Positions 17,909 through 27,142 of a stretch of DNA of 64,000 nt are shown here, in pieces. The translations under genes were made by a program, and so were the position numbers. This DNA is from Pontibacter harenae. GTDB taxonomy: Bacteria > Bacteroidota > Bacteroidia > Cytophagales > Hymenobacteraceae. Each line of letters starts with the position of its first letter. Position 1 is the stretch's first letter. The DNA lies in NCBI RefSeq assembly GCF_020907245.1, contig NZ_JAJJWH010000007.1, forward strand, positions 1 to 64,000. Reading direction: 5' to 3'. The notes under the pieces were generated by a model. The model searched no databases and was not told the origin of the DNA. It was given only the letters and a program-made list of their open reading frames with translations.

Positions 17909-19915
17909 TTATTGATTAGGTGTCCAGGTATCGTCCAGATTATTATGGCCCATACCTTTATTTGCTTCTTCTATGCGCAAAACATGGACAGGCATTTCGT
18001 GTGGGCGCAACTCAACGTAGTTCCACTCGTCTGTCCAGGTAAATTTATGTTCTGTAATCAGGTCGTGCATCAGGTACTGTCCCTGCAGCGGCATTCCCAG
18101 TTCTTTCAGCGGCACCCTTACCCAACCTGCCTGAGAGTTGTATGGGTCCAAGTTAACTACCACCACAATTTTATTCTGGCGGCTGCTGTCCCACTTCGCA
18201 TAGCAAACAAAAGCCTTGTTATCTACATCGCCAAAAGCAACGTTCCAGGTGGTTTGCAGTGCTGCATTCACTTTCCTGATCTTATTTATCTTTGTGATAA
18301 CTTCCCTGATCTTGGTGAGCCTACCCCAGTCCCAGTGCTTGATCTCATATTTCTCAGAGTCCCAGTATTCTTCTTTGCCTTCTACAGGCGTGTTTATCCC
18401 GAACTCATATACTGGTCCGTACAGACCATAATTGGAAGAAAGCGTTGCCGCCATTACCACACGTGTAATATGAGCTGCTTCACCACCGTGCTGTAAAGTT
18501 AGAGGTAAAATATCGGGAGTATTCGGCCAGAAATTCGGTCTGAAGTATTCGCGCATGTCGGTTTTTGTCAGCTCCTCCATGTACTCCCGCAGTTCCTCGG
18601 CTGTGTTGCGCCAAGTATAGTAAGTATAAGATTGCGTGAAACCGACTTTAGCCAAGCGCTCCATCACGCGCGGACGAGTGAAGGCCTCGGCTAAGAAAAT
18701 TACCTGCGGATGGTCTCTGTGCACCTCAGCTATTACCCACTCCCAGAAAGGAAAAGCTTTTGTGTGCGGGTTATCGACACGGAAAATATTTACGCCTTGC
18801 TCAATCCAATGTATCAGGATACTCTTCAGCTCCTGCCACAGGTTTTGCCAATCTTCTGTTTCAAAGTTCACAGGCAATACGTCCTGGTATTTTTTCGGTG
18901 GGTTTTCGGCATATTGTACGGTGCCATCTGGTCGCCACTTAAACCACTGCGGGTGCTCCTTTACATAAGGGTGGTCCTGCGAACACTGAATGGCAAAGTC
19001 TAGCGCGATCTCAATACCATGCTCCTGTGCCTTTTGCACAAAATGCCTGAAATCCTCTAAAGTACCTAGTTCAGGCAGTATGCTTTTATGGCCACCTTCC
19101 GCAGCACCAATTGCCCAAGGAGAACCAGGTTCGCCTTCTTGTGCGGTCGGGTTGTTGTTTTTACCTTTTCTGAATGCACGCCCGATCGGGTGGATAGGTG
19201 GTAAGTAAATAGTATCGAAGCCCATGCCCGCAATACGCGGCAGCAAGCGTTCGCAATCTTTAAACGTACCGTGCTTGTTTGGCTCCTGCGAGGCAGAACG
19301 CGGAAAGAACTCATACCAGGTACTGAATAAAGCTTTTTGCCGCTCCACGTCTATTTGGAGCACCTTATTGTAAGTACTGATGTGCTTTCGATCAGCAACC
19401 TCATACATCAAGTCAGTTGCTTCGGTGCCTAAAGCCAGTTCCACGGCAAAGGCAGGAGAGCTATTGTGGCGAAGCTCGTGTGCCCAGGCATGAAGTTTAT
19501 TTCTTTTCTCCTCGTCGGTTCTGGTAGCAGCCTCTTCCATGTACTGAGCTCCGATTTGCAGCTCTACACGTATATCCTGGTTTGCCTCAAACTTCTTTTT
19601 TATACCTTTTTGCCAGGTATAAAAATGGTCTACCCAGCCTTGCAGTTTATACTCAAAGCGGCCCATGCTGTCGGGAGCAAAAGTGGCTTGCCAACGGTCG
19701 TTTCCAAGAAACTCCATCGGCACTTCCTGCCAGTTTTCGCTATCTACATGGTGGTAAAGTAGCACAGCTTTTACTTCATCGTGTCCATCGCTAAACACAT
19801 CAGCTGTAACAGTTACTTCCTCACCCACCACACGTTTGATGGGATATTGGCCGCAGTTCAACTGCGGCTTAACGTTTTCTATTACTACTCGTTGGGTTCC
19901 TTCCAATGCTTCCAT
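17909..19915 (-). CDS. glgE: Alpha-1,4-glucan:maltose-1-phosphate maltosyltransferase
   Basis: GH13 subfamily 3 enzyme that extends alpha-1,4-glucan by maltosyl units from maltose-1-phosphate, without sugar nucleotides. The protein is 668 residues, the usual length. The N-terminal beta domains are followed by the family stretch YLPPIHPIGRAFRKGKNN around 237-254 and GSPWAIG. The catalytic nucleophile is Asp381 (NIFRVDNPHTK) and the acid/base Glu410 (FLAEAFTRP); NFWPNTPDIL is also typical. It is first in the minus-strand operon glgE-treS-glgB and divergent from treZ across a 227-base gap. Together with TreS-Mak and GlgB it completes the trehalose-to-glucan route. Confidence 0.96.
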   Translation of the reverse strand: MEALEGTQRVVIENVKPQLNCGQYPIKRVVGEEVTVTADVFSDGHDEVKAVLLYHHVDSENWQEVPMEFLGNDRWQATFAPDSMGRFEYKLQGWVDHFYTWQKGIKKKFEANQDIRVELQIGAQYMEEAATRTDEEKRNKLHAWAHELRHNSSPAFAVELALGTEATDLMYEVADRKHISTYNKVLQIDVERQKALFSTWYEFFPRSASQEPNKHGTFKDCERLLPRIAGMGFDTIYLPPIHPIGRAFRKGKNNNPTAQEGEPGSPWAIGAAEGGHKSILPELGTLEDFRHFVQKAQEHGIEIALDFAIQCSQDHPYVKEHPQWFKWRPDGTVQYAENPPKKYQDVLPVNFETEDWQNLWQELKSILIHWIEQGVNIFRVDNPHTKAFPFWEWVIAEVHRDHPQVIFLAEAFTRPRVMERLAKVGFTQSYTYYTWRNTAEELREYMEELTKTDMREYFRPNFWPNTPDILPLTLQHGGEAAHITRVVMAATLSSNYGLYGPVYEFGINTPVEGKEEYWDSEKYEIKHWDWGRLTKIREVITKINKIRKVNAALQTTWNVAFGDVDNKAFVCYAKWDSSRQNKIVVVVNLDPYNSQAGWVRVPLKELGMPLQGQYLMHDLITEHKFTWTDEWNYVELRPHEMPVHVLRIEEANKGMGHNNLDDTWTPNQ

Positions 19916-20142
19916 GGGCTATTGTTATACCTGATACTTTTCCTTACAATAATAGTAACTACTAAGTATTTAAATAATATGTTATGATGTATATAGTATT
20001 TTCACGATATTAAAGTACGATTAGGAACGAATTATTCAAACAATGTGGGGATTCCTTTTTAATTAAAAAACAATCATAGAAAAAATAATAACCAAAATGG
20101 TTTGAAGCCAGTTAATATCTGCTGTGAGATTTTAACACAGCT
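19916..20142. promoter_or_regulatory. Divergent intergenic region glgE / treZ
   Basis: A very AT-rich 227-base gap between two operons reading outward, so it must hold promoters for both. I could not assign a clear TTTG-N19-TAnnTTTG promoter to either side. Short T and A runs occur near 20057-20095. Any operator that balances glucan synthesis against trehalose release would be expected here; this is inferred from the arrangement alone. Confidence 0.45.
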
Positions 20143-21981
20143 ATGGGAATAATGAGAGAAATTGGAGCTAGTTTTTCGAAAGAGAAAGGCACTGTATTTA
20201 CAGTATGGGCTCCTGAAGCAGAACGTGCACAAGTTATAATAGAGAAACCAGAAGGCCGTACGGTACCGTTACAACGCGAGGCCTTTGGCTACTGGGTAGG
20301 TGCCTCCGACGAGGTAAAACCAGGAGACAGGTATTTTTTTAAGCTGGACAATAAAGATCCACGCCCTGACCCTGCCTCACTTTCACAGCCAGACGGTGTT
20401 CACAAAGCCTCTGAAGTGATAGACCACTCTACCTTTGATTGGACAGATAATAACTGGAAAGGAATTCCGCTAGAGCAGTACATTATATACGAGCTGCACG
20501 TGGGTACTTTTTCAGATGAAGGTACTTTTGAAGGCGTTATAAATAAACTTCCTGAGCTGCAGGATTTAGGTGTTACCGCCATAGAAATCATGCCTGTGGC
20601 ACAGTTCCCAGGCAGCCGAAACTGGGGCTACGATGGCGTATATCCGTTTGCCGCGCAAAATAGTTACGGAGGAGCAGAAGGCTTAAAAAAACTGGTTAAT
20701 GCTTGCCACGAAGCAGGTATAGCTGTGGTGCTGGATGTGGTGTACAACCACATGGGCCCCGAAGGAAACTACCTGAACGAGTATGGTCCTTACTTTACAG
20801 ATAAGTATCATACGCCGTGGGGAAGTGCCCTCAATTTTGATGATGCCCATTCAGACCACATCCGAAATTTCTTTCTGCAGAATGCCCTCATGTGGCTACG
20901 CGATTTCCATATAGATGCTTTGCGTCTGGATGCAGTGCATGCTATTTATGACACGGGTGCGAAGCATTTTCTGCAGGAACTGAAAGAGCAGACATCGCTG
21001 CTGGGTGAGCAATTAGGCAAGGATTTTATTCTTATAGCGGAGAGTGACCAGAGCGATGTGCGCATGCTGAACCCACAAGAAAAAGGCGGTTATGGCCTCG
21101 ATGCGCAATGGTTCGACGATTACCACCACGCTATCCACACGTTGGTGACCGGTGAAGTGGAAGGTTACTTTGAAGATTACGGTAAGCCTGAACAGCTACA
21201 GAAAGCGCTTGAGCACAGTTTTGTGTACAACGGACTTTATTCGGAGCACAGAAAGAAAACCGTAGGTACCGATGCCACTGATGTTCCTGCCAAACAGTTT
21301 GTTGTTTGCTCACAAAACCACGACCAAGTTGGAAACCGCATGCTTGGCGATCGCTTAACGCAGTTGGTTTCGTTTGAGATGCAGAAAACCGTGGCAGGTA
21401 TGATTCTGCTGTCGCCTTACGTGCCAATGCTGTTTATGGGAGAAGAGTACGGAGAGGATAACCCTTTCCTTTACTTTGTAAGCCACACCGACAAAAATCT
21501 GGTGGAGGCTGTTCGCAAAGGCCGCAAAGAAGAATTTAAGTATTTCGCCACAAAAGGAGAAGAATTCCCTGATCCGCAAAGCGAAGACACGTTCAATAAG
21601 TCTAAATTATCGCGCAGTTATGAACAGAATGAAAAGCACAGACAGCTACGTGATTTTTATAAAGAACTGATCCGCATCAGGAAAAAGGAACCTGCCATGG
21701 CCAAGCCTGATAAGCCCCACATGTTTGCGCAAATGGATGCAGAAAACATGGTGCTGCACATGGTACATTTTGGTCAGGAGCCAAGCCTGTACTGCTTGTT
21801 CAACCTAAGCAAAGAAACACAAACTGTTACATTAAACAGCACACACGGGAAAAACTTGAAACTGTTGTTAAACTCAGCAGACGCAACCTGGGGAGGTGGC
21901 GCTTCCAAAGCTTACTCATCTATACAAGAAACTGTACCTCTCCTACCAGAGTCAATGCTTGTGCTACAAAAAGAAACCTAA
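20143..21981 (+). CDS. treZ: Malto-oligosyltrehalose trehalohydrolase
   Basis: GH13 enzyme that cuts trehalose from the end of maltooligosyltrehalose made by TreY. The 612-residue protein begins with an Ig-like N-terminal domain (VFTVWAPEAERAQVIIE), then the barrel with ELHVGTFSDEGTF around 117-129. Catalytic residues: Asp263 (IDALRLDAVHAIYD), Glu300 (FILIAESDQSD) and Asp394 (CSQNHDQVGN). The start at 20143 is used; an ATG three codons later (20152) is also possible. First gene of a tight plus-strand operon; the GH57 gene follows after 7 bases. Confidence 0.95.
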   Translation: MGIMREIGASFSKEKGTVFTVWAPEAERAQVIIEKPEGRTVPLQREAFGYWVGASDEVKPGDRYFFKLDNKDPRPDPASLSQPDGVHKASEVIDHSTFDWTDNNWKGIPLEQYIIYELHVGTFSDEGTFEGVINKLPELQDLGVTAIEIMPVAQFPGSRNWGYDGVYPFAAQNSYGGAEGLKKLVNACHEAGIAVVLDVVYNHMGPEGNYLNEYGPYFTDKYHTPWGSALNFDDAHSDHIRNFFLQNALMWLRDFHIDALRLDAVHAIYDTGAKHFLQELKEQTSLLGEQLGKDFILIAESDQSDVRMLNPQEKGGYGLDAQWFDDYHHAIHTLVTGEVEGYFEDYGKPEQLQKALEHSFVYNGLYSEHRKKTVGTDATDVPAKQFVVCSQNHDQVGNRMLGDRLTQLVSFEMQKTVAGMILLSPYVPMLFMGEEYGEDNPFLYFVSHTDKNLVEAVRKGRKEEFKYFATKGEEFPDPQSEDTFNKSKLSRSYEQNEKHRQLRDFYKELIRIRKKEPAMAKPDKPHMFAQMDAENMVLHMVHFGQEPSLYCLFNLSKETQTVTLNSTHGKNLKLLLNSADATWGGGASKAYSSIQETVPLLPESMLVLQKET

Positions 21982-21988
21982 ATAACAT

Positions 21989-24409
21989 ATGCAACGCTAC
22001 GTCTGCGTACACGGTCACTTTTACCAGCCACCGCGCGAAAACCCATGGCTGAGTGAAGTAGAATTACAAGAATCAGCATACCCTTACCACGACTGGAATG
22101 AACGCATTTCAGATGAGTGTTATGCAAAAAATTCTGCTTCACGAATCCTGGATGAATCGGGTGCCATAGTTGACATTATGAACAACTATGCACACATGAG
22201 CTTTAACTTTGGCCCTACGCTGCTGGAGTGGATGGAGAAGAAAGACCCAGGTACTTACCGTGCCATTTTGGAGGCCGACAAAGAAAGTCAGCGCCGTTTC
22301 AGTGGCCACGGATCGGCGATTGCGCAGGTGTACAACCACATGATAATGCCCCTAGCCAATGAGCGCGACAAGCATACGCAGGTAATTTGGGGAAAGGCTG
22401 ATTTCCAAAGAAGGTTCGGGCGCGACCCTGAAGGTATGTGGCTTGGCGAAACAGCAGCCGACACGCCTACTTTAGAAGTATTGGCTGCACATGATATCAA
22501 GTTTACCATCCTCTCGCCTTACCAGGCAAAGCGTTACCGAAAAATCGGAGAAGAAAAATGGGAAGACGGTACGGGTGCCAAAATAGATCCGCGTCGCCCT
22601 TACCTCTGCAAACTGCCATCGGGCAAAAGCATCGTGCTTTTTTTCTATGACGGCCCAGTGTCGCAGGGAATTGCTTTTGAAGGTTTGCTGCACTATGGCG
22701 ACAAGTTTGCCAAACGCCTGATGAGCACTCTAGACTCTAACGGCGAGGGTGCACAACTGATGCATATTGCCACCGATGGCGAAACCTATGGGCATCACCA
22801 CCGCTTCGGCGAGATGGCTTTTTCGTTTGCACTCCAATACATTGAGAAGGACCCGACTGTGCAACTAACAGTGTACGGAGAGTTTCTGGAAAAGCACCCG
22901 CCCGAATATGAGGTAGAAATAGCAGAACGAACCTCCTGGAGCTGTGCCCATGGCGTGGAGCGTTGGCGCAGCGACTGCGGCTGCAACACTGGCGGCAACC
23001 CTAACTGGAACCAGGCATGGAGAGGGCCATTGCGTGCTGCATTCGACTGGCTGCGCGACCAATTGGAGCCACTGTATGAAACAGAAATGAAAAAATTCGG
23101 AGCAAACCCTTGGAAAGCGAGAGATGAATACATCGATGTTATCCGTGACCGCTCCGAAGAAAATGTGTTAGCGTTTATTCGCAGGCATTCCGACCGCAGG
23201 CTTACCAAAGAGCAGATGAATATTTTTCTGAAGCTCTTGGAAATGCAGTATCATGCCATGCTCATGTACACCAGCTGCGGCTGGTTCTTTGATGAGGTGA
23301 CTGGCATTGAGAGTATGCAGGATATTCTGTATGCGGCCCGTGCCGTTCAGATAGCAAATAACATTAGTGGGCAGGACTACGAAACACCTTTCACTGAGCT
23401 ATTGTCTATAGCACAAAGTAACATCAAAGAAGAACGAGATGCTGCTTATGCTTATTTCACCTACGTAAAGCCAAACATTATTGACCTGCTACGGGTGGGG
23501 GCGCATTATGCGGTTTCATCTTTATTCGCTGAACACACCCCTACCAGGCAACTGTACAGCTACAAAGCAACCTCCGAATACCACGAAAAACTGACAGCAG
23601 GCAGGCAAAAGCTGGCCATAGGCCGTGCCCGAATTCGTTCCAAAATTACCTGGTCCGAAATTCATATTACGTATGGTGTGCTGCACCTCGGCGACCACCA
23701 GCTTTTCGGTGGCGTACGTGAGTTCAGCAGCAACGATGCTTTCGATACGCTTTTTGATGAGCTGAAAAAAGCTTTCGACAGAGGCAATGTAAGCGAGGTA
23801 ATCATGCTGCTCGACAAGCACTTTGAGTCGCACAGTTACTCGTTCTGGCACTTGTTTAAAGACGATCAGAAAAAGATATTAGACGAGGTGCTGGGCAATG
23901 CCATGCATTCTATCGAAAACGATTTTCAGCAGGTGTACGACAACAACTATCCCTTGGTAGCCGCTATGCGTACACTTGGCAAGAAACTGCCTAAGCCACT
24001 CCAGGTTACGGTAGAGTATGTGGTGTTTTCAAGGCTACTGCAAGAGCTGGAATTGCCAAATCCTCATCTGGATATTATCAAAAGATTGTTTGTGGAGGCG
24101 GAGCGCATGAGCCTGAAGCTGGACCTGGACGTACTGAATTTCGCGGCTTCAGGGCGTGCAGAAAAACTGATGCAACACCTTCAGCAGCAACCAGACAATA
24201 TTGATCTGATGAACCTGATCATTGATTTACTAACAACTTTACAACAATCGCCACTAAAGCCTGACTATTGGCAGGCACAAAACATTGCTTTTCGTATGAG
24301 GCTAACTACTTATCCTTACTATAAAAATAGTGAAGACAAAGAGTTGATGTCCTCTGCATGGGTAAGGCAGTTTAACAAGCTATGTAACATTCTGAATTTA
24401 AAATTTTAA
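21989..24409 (+). CDS. GH57 family glycoside hydrolase (DUF3536-containing)
   Basis: An 806-residue member of GH57, a family of alpha-amylases, amylopullulanases and 4-alpha-glucanotransferases unrelated to GH13. The N-terminal barrel has HGHFYQPPRENPW (first conserved region), the probable nucleophile Glu154 in GMWLGETAAD, and the probable acid Asp263 in MHIATDGETYGHHHR. The C-terminal half (about 450-806) is helical and matches the DUF3536 type often paired with this GH57 branch. Wedged between treZ and treY with gaps of 7 and 3 bases, it must act with them. No TreX/GlgX debranching gene lies in the window, so it may open branched glucan for TreY, or trim chains. The exact specificity is not readable from sequence. 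Confidence 0.9.
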   Translation: MQRYVCVHGHFYQPPRENPWLSEVELQESAYPYHDWNERISDECYAKNSASRILDESGAIVDIMNNYAHMSFNFGPTLLEWMEKKDPGTYRAILEADKESQRRFSGHGSAIAQVYNHMIMPLANERDKHTQVIWGKADFQRRFGRDPEGMWLGETAADTPTLEVLAAHDIKFTILSPYQAKRYRKIGEEKWEDGTGAKIDPRRPYLCKLPSGKSIVLFFYDGPVSQGIAFEGLLHYGDKFAKRLMSTLDSNGEGAQLMHIATDGETYGHHHRFGEMAFSFALQYIEKDPTVQLTVYGEFLEKHPPEYEVEIAERTSWSCAHGVERWRSDCGCNTGGNPNWNQAWRGPLRAAFDWLRDQLEPLYETEMKKFGANPWKARDEYIDVIRDRSEENVLAFIRRHSDRRLTKEQMNIFLKLLEMQYHAMLMYTSCGWFFDEVTGIESMQDILYAARAVQIANNISGQDYETPFTELLSIAQSNIKEERDAAYAYFTYVKPNIIDLLRVGAHYAVSSLFAEHTPTRQLYSYKATSEYHEKLTAGRQKLAIGRARIRSKITWSEIHITYGVLHLGDHQLFGGVREFSSNDAFDTLFDELKKAFDRGNVSEVIMLLDKHFESHSYSFWHLFKDDQKKILDEVLGNAMHSIENDFQQVYDNNYPLVAAMRTLGKKLPKPLQVTVEYVVFSRLLQELELPNPHLDIIKRLFVEAERMSLKLDLDVLNFAASGRAEKLMQHLQQQPDNIDLMNLIIDLLTTLQQSPLKPDYWQAQNIAFRMRLTTYPYYKNSEDKELMSSAWVRQFNKLCNILNLKF

Positions 24410-24412
24410 CAT

Positions 24413-27142
24413 ATGGTCTATATTCCATCGGCCACCTATAGGCTACAAATTTCGCCTAAGTTTAAGCTGAAAGAAGTTAAAAAACTGATCCCCTACCTAC
24501 ACGAACTGGGTATCAGCACAATCTACTCGGCACCGTTTTTCTCTGCCACTCCTGGTAGCGAACATGGTTATGATGTCATAAATCCGCTGGAGATAAACCC
24601 TGACACGGGTACCTTGGAAGAGTTAAGGGAAATCGCGGAAGAGCTGAAAAAGTACAACATGGGTTGGCTACAGGACATCGTTCCGAACCACATGGCCTAT
24701 CATCCAAAAAACCAATGGCTGATGGAAGTGCTGGAACTAGGCCCTGCCTCCAATTTCTATAACTTCTTCGATATCAATTTCGATCATCCAGATTTCAAAG
24801 GTAAACTGATGATTCCGTTCTTGGGCGAACCACTTGAAAAAGTAGTGGAGCAAGGGCAAGTGGAAATTAAGTTTTCTGGTGAAGGATTGCAGGCAGCGTA
24901 TTTCGAAAACGTTTACCCGCTAAACATTGCCAGTTATACCTACTTACTGGAGCAGGCAGCAGAGAAGCTAGAGAACGAGGATGCGAAAAAGGTACTACAG
25001 GAACAGCTGCAGCAGTTGCAAATGCTGGAAAATGAAAAGAGCATTAGCACGCAAGGCTGGAGACAAACAAAACAGCAGTTTTTCAGCCTGGTAGAGCAAC
25101 AGAAGGAACTTAGGCAGGCCATAGAGCAACAGGTTAAGCAACTGAACGAAGATAAGCAGGCTTTGCTGCAGTTGCTTGACAGGCAGTACTTCCAGCTCGC
25201 CTTCTGGAAAGAGACGCTGGAGCATATCAACTTCCGCCGTTTCTTTACAGTTAACGATCTAATCTGTTTGCAGATGGAGCGCAAGGAAGTGTTTGATCAA
25301 TATCACCAGTTTATAAAGCAGCTTTGCGAAGAAAACCTGGTGCAGGGCTTGCGGGTTGACCACGTAGATGGCCTTTACGACCCCGACACATATCTAGAAC
25401 GCCTCCGTGCTATGGCTGGCGAAGAACAGTACCTGGTAGTAGAGAAGATTTTGGAGGGCGAAGAGGAAATGCCTCAGTACTGGCCGATACAGGGCAACAG
25501 CGGCTACGATTTTCTGGCCTGGGTAAGCAACCTATTTACAGCTGGCGATGGCGAAAAAAAGCTAAACCAGGTGTACAAGCGCCTTGTACCTGATGCGAGT
25601 ATAAACTATGAAAACCTGGTATTCGATAAAAAGCAGTTTATACTGCACAAGCGTATGGCAGGTGAGCTGCAAAACTTACTTCGCCTGCTACAGGAAAGCG
25701 AGCTGATTCCGCAGGACAACGAGCTGGATAAATGGCGCAGGGCTTTAAGTGTACTGCTGTCGTCCTTCCCTGTTTACCGAATCTACGGTCACTCTTTCCC
25801 GCTGCCTCCCGAAGCCATGGAAGTGATAGAGCAAGCCTTTACTGAAGCCAGAAAACGAGGACCTGAGGTAACGGAGCAACTTGATCATCTGCGTACTATC
25901 TTCGAAGCTGGCGAACAGGATTCAGAAGAGCAGAAAAAGAACAAATTATACTTTGTATTGCGTAGCCAGCAGTTTACAGGACCGTTGGCGGCAAAAGGCG
26001 TGGAAGACACGACTTTTTATAATTACAACCGTCTCATTTCACTTAATGAGGTGGGCAACAGTCCAGAGATCTTCCATTTAGGAGCTAATGATTTTCATGG
26101 CCGCATGCAATACAGGCTACGGTCTTTCCCACATTCTATAAACGCTACGGCCACCCACGACACCAAGCGTGGCGAAGATGCCACCACTCGCCTGAGTGTG
26201 CTAAGCGAAGTGACGGAAGATTGGGAAGAGCACGTGAAGCAGTGGTTTAGCATTTTGCAGAATTATGCCGATGCAGACGAACCTTCAAAAAACGATTTAT
26301 ACTTTGTGTTCCAGACGCTGATAGGCGTTATGCCAATGAATGGTGAAATTGACCATACCTTGGTAGAGCGTGTGCAGGAATATCTTGTAAAGGCTCTGCG
26401 TGAGGCAAAGGTACACACCAACTGGAACAAACCGAATGAGCAGTACGAACAGGAAGTATGTTACCTGGTGCAGCGCCTGCTGGAGAAAGAGCAGAGTTTT
26501 ATAAAATCTTTCCTGCCTTTCTTCCAGAAAGTGGCACACTATGGCTGGCTATACTCACTTTGCCAGACCCTGCTAAAAGTTACCTGCCCTGGAGTACCCG
26601 ATATGTATCAAGGCACTGAGCTATGGGACCTGAGCCTGGTTGACCCAGACAACCGCCGCCCCGTAGACTACGAGCAACGCCAGCAGTACCTGACAGAGCT
26701 TAAAGAGCAGGAGCAGCAGAATGCCGCAGAACTACATAAAAAACTGGTGCAAAACCCAGATAGTGGCCGCGTAAAATTCTATACGCTTTGCATGGCCCTG
26801 AATGCGCGTAAGCAATTGCAAGACCTTTTCAACCACGGAGATTACCAGCCTTTAACCGTAACAGGAAAACATAAAGCAAATATTATGGCTTTTGCCCGTC
26901 AGCATGAAGGGCAGTGGTGCCTGGTAGTTGTACCCCGCCTAATAGTGCGTTTGGTACCTGAGCAAGGATTACCGCTGGGCGAAGAGGTTTGGGAAGATAC
27001 AGCTATCGCTTTACCAGAAAATGCGCCAACAGATTGGCAACAGGTATATGGAGGCACCACGCTTTCGGCAGATAATTCACTGCCTGTTTCCAAAGTTTTA
27101 GAAACATTTCCTGTAGCACTTTTAACAGCCAAAACAGCATGA
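24413..27142 (+). CDS. treY: Malto-oligosyltrehalose synthase
   Basis: GH13 enzyme that converts the reducing-end alpha-1,4 bond of a maltodextrin to the alpha,alpha-1,1 bond of trehalose. The 909-residue protein starts with the family signature IPSATYRLQISPKFKLKEV. Catalytic Asp316 is in GLRVDHVDGLYDP, Glu344 in YLVVEKILEGEE, and the third Asp in NATATHDTKRGED. Residues about 180-255 are a Gln/Glu/Lys-rich helical insertion, long for the family. It begins 3 bases after the GH57 gene and its stop overlaps the malQ ATG by 4 bases (ATGA), a sign of translational coupling. It works directly with TreZ. Confidence 0.95.
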   Translation: MVYIPSATYRLQISPKFKLKEVKKLIPYLHELGISTIYSAPFFSATPGSEHGYDVINPLEINPDTGTLEELREIAEELKKYNMGWLQDIVPNHMAYHPKNQWLMEVLELGPASNFYNFFDINFDHPDFKGKLMIPFLGEPLEKVVEQGQVEIKFSGEGLQAAYFENVYPLNIASYTYLLEQAAEKLENEDAKKVLQEQLQQLQMLENEKSISTQGWRQTKQQFFSLVEQQKELRQAIEQQVKQLNEDKQALLQLLDRQYFQLAFWKETLEHINFRRFFTVNDLICLQMERKEVFDQYHQFIKQLCEENLVQGLRVDHVDGLYDPDTYLERLRAMAGEEQYLVVEKILEGEEEMPQYWPIQGNSGYDFLAWVSNLFTAGDGEKKLNQVYKRLVPDASINYENLVFDKKQFILHKRMAGELQNLLRLLQESELIPQDNELDKWRRALSVLLSSFPVYRIYGHSFPLPPEAMEVIEQAFTEARKRGPEVTEQLDHLRTIFEAGEQDSEEQKKNKLYFVLRSQQFTGPLAAKGVEDTTFYNYNRLISLNEVGNSPEIFHLGANDFHGRMQYRLRSFPHSINATATHDTKRGEDATTRLSVLSEVTEDWEEHVKQWFSILQNYADADEPSKNDLYFVFQTLIGVMPMNGEIDHTLVERVQEYLVKALREAKVHTNWNKPNEQYEQEVCYLVQRLLEKEQSFIKSFLPFFQKVAHYGWLYSLCQTLLKVTCPGVPDMYQGTELWDLSLVDPDNRRPVDYEQRQQYLTELKEQEQQNAAELHKKLVQNPDSGRVKFYTLCMALNARKQLQDLFNHGDYQPLTVTGKHKANIMAFARQHEGQWCLVVVPRLIVRLVPEQGLPLGEEVWEDTAIALPENAPTDWQQVYGGTTLSADNSLPVSKVLETFPVALLTAKTA

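Noticed and set aside
24950-25180. Gln/Glu-rich stretch in TreY considered as a foreign insertion
   Set aside because: It is in frame, helical and lies where TreY enzymes normally carry a helical insert, so it is more likely an extended native element.
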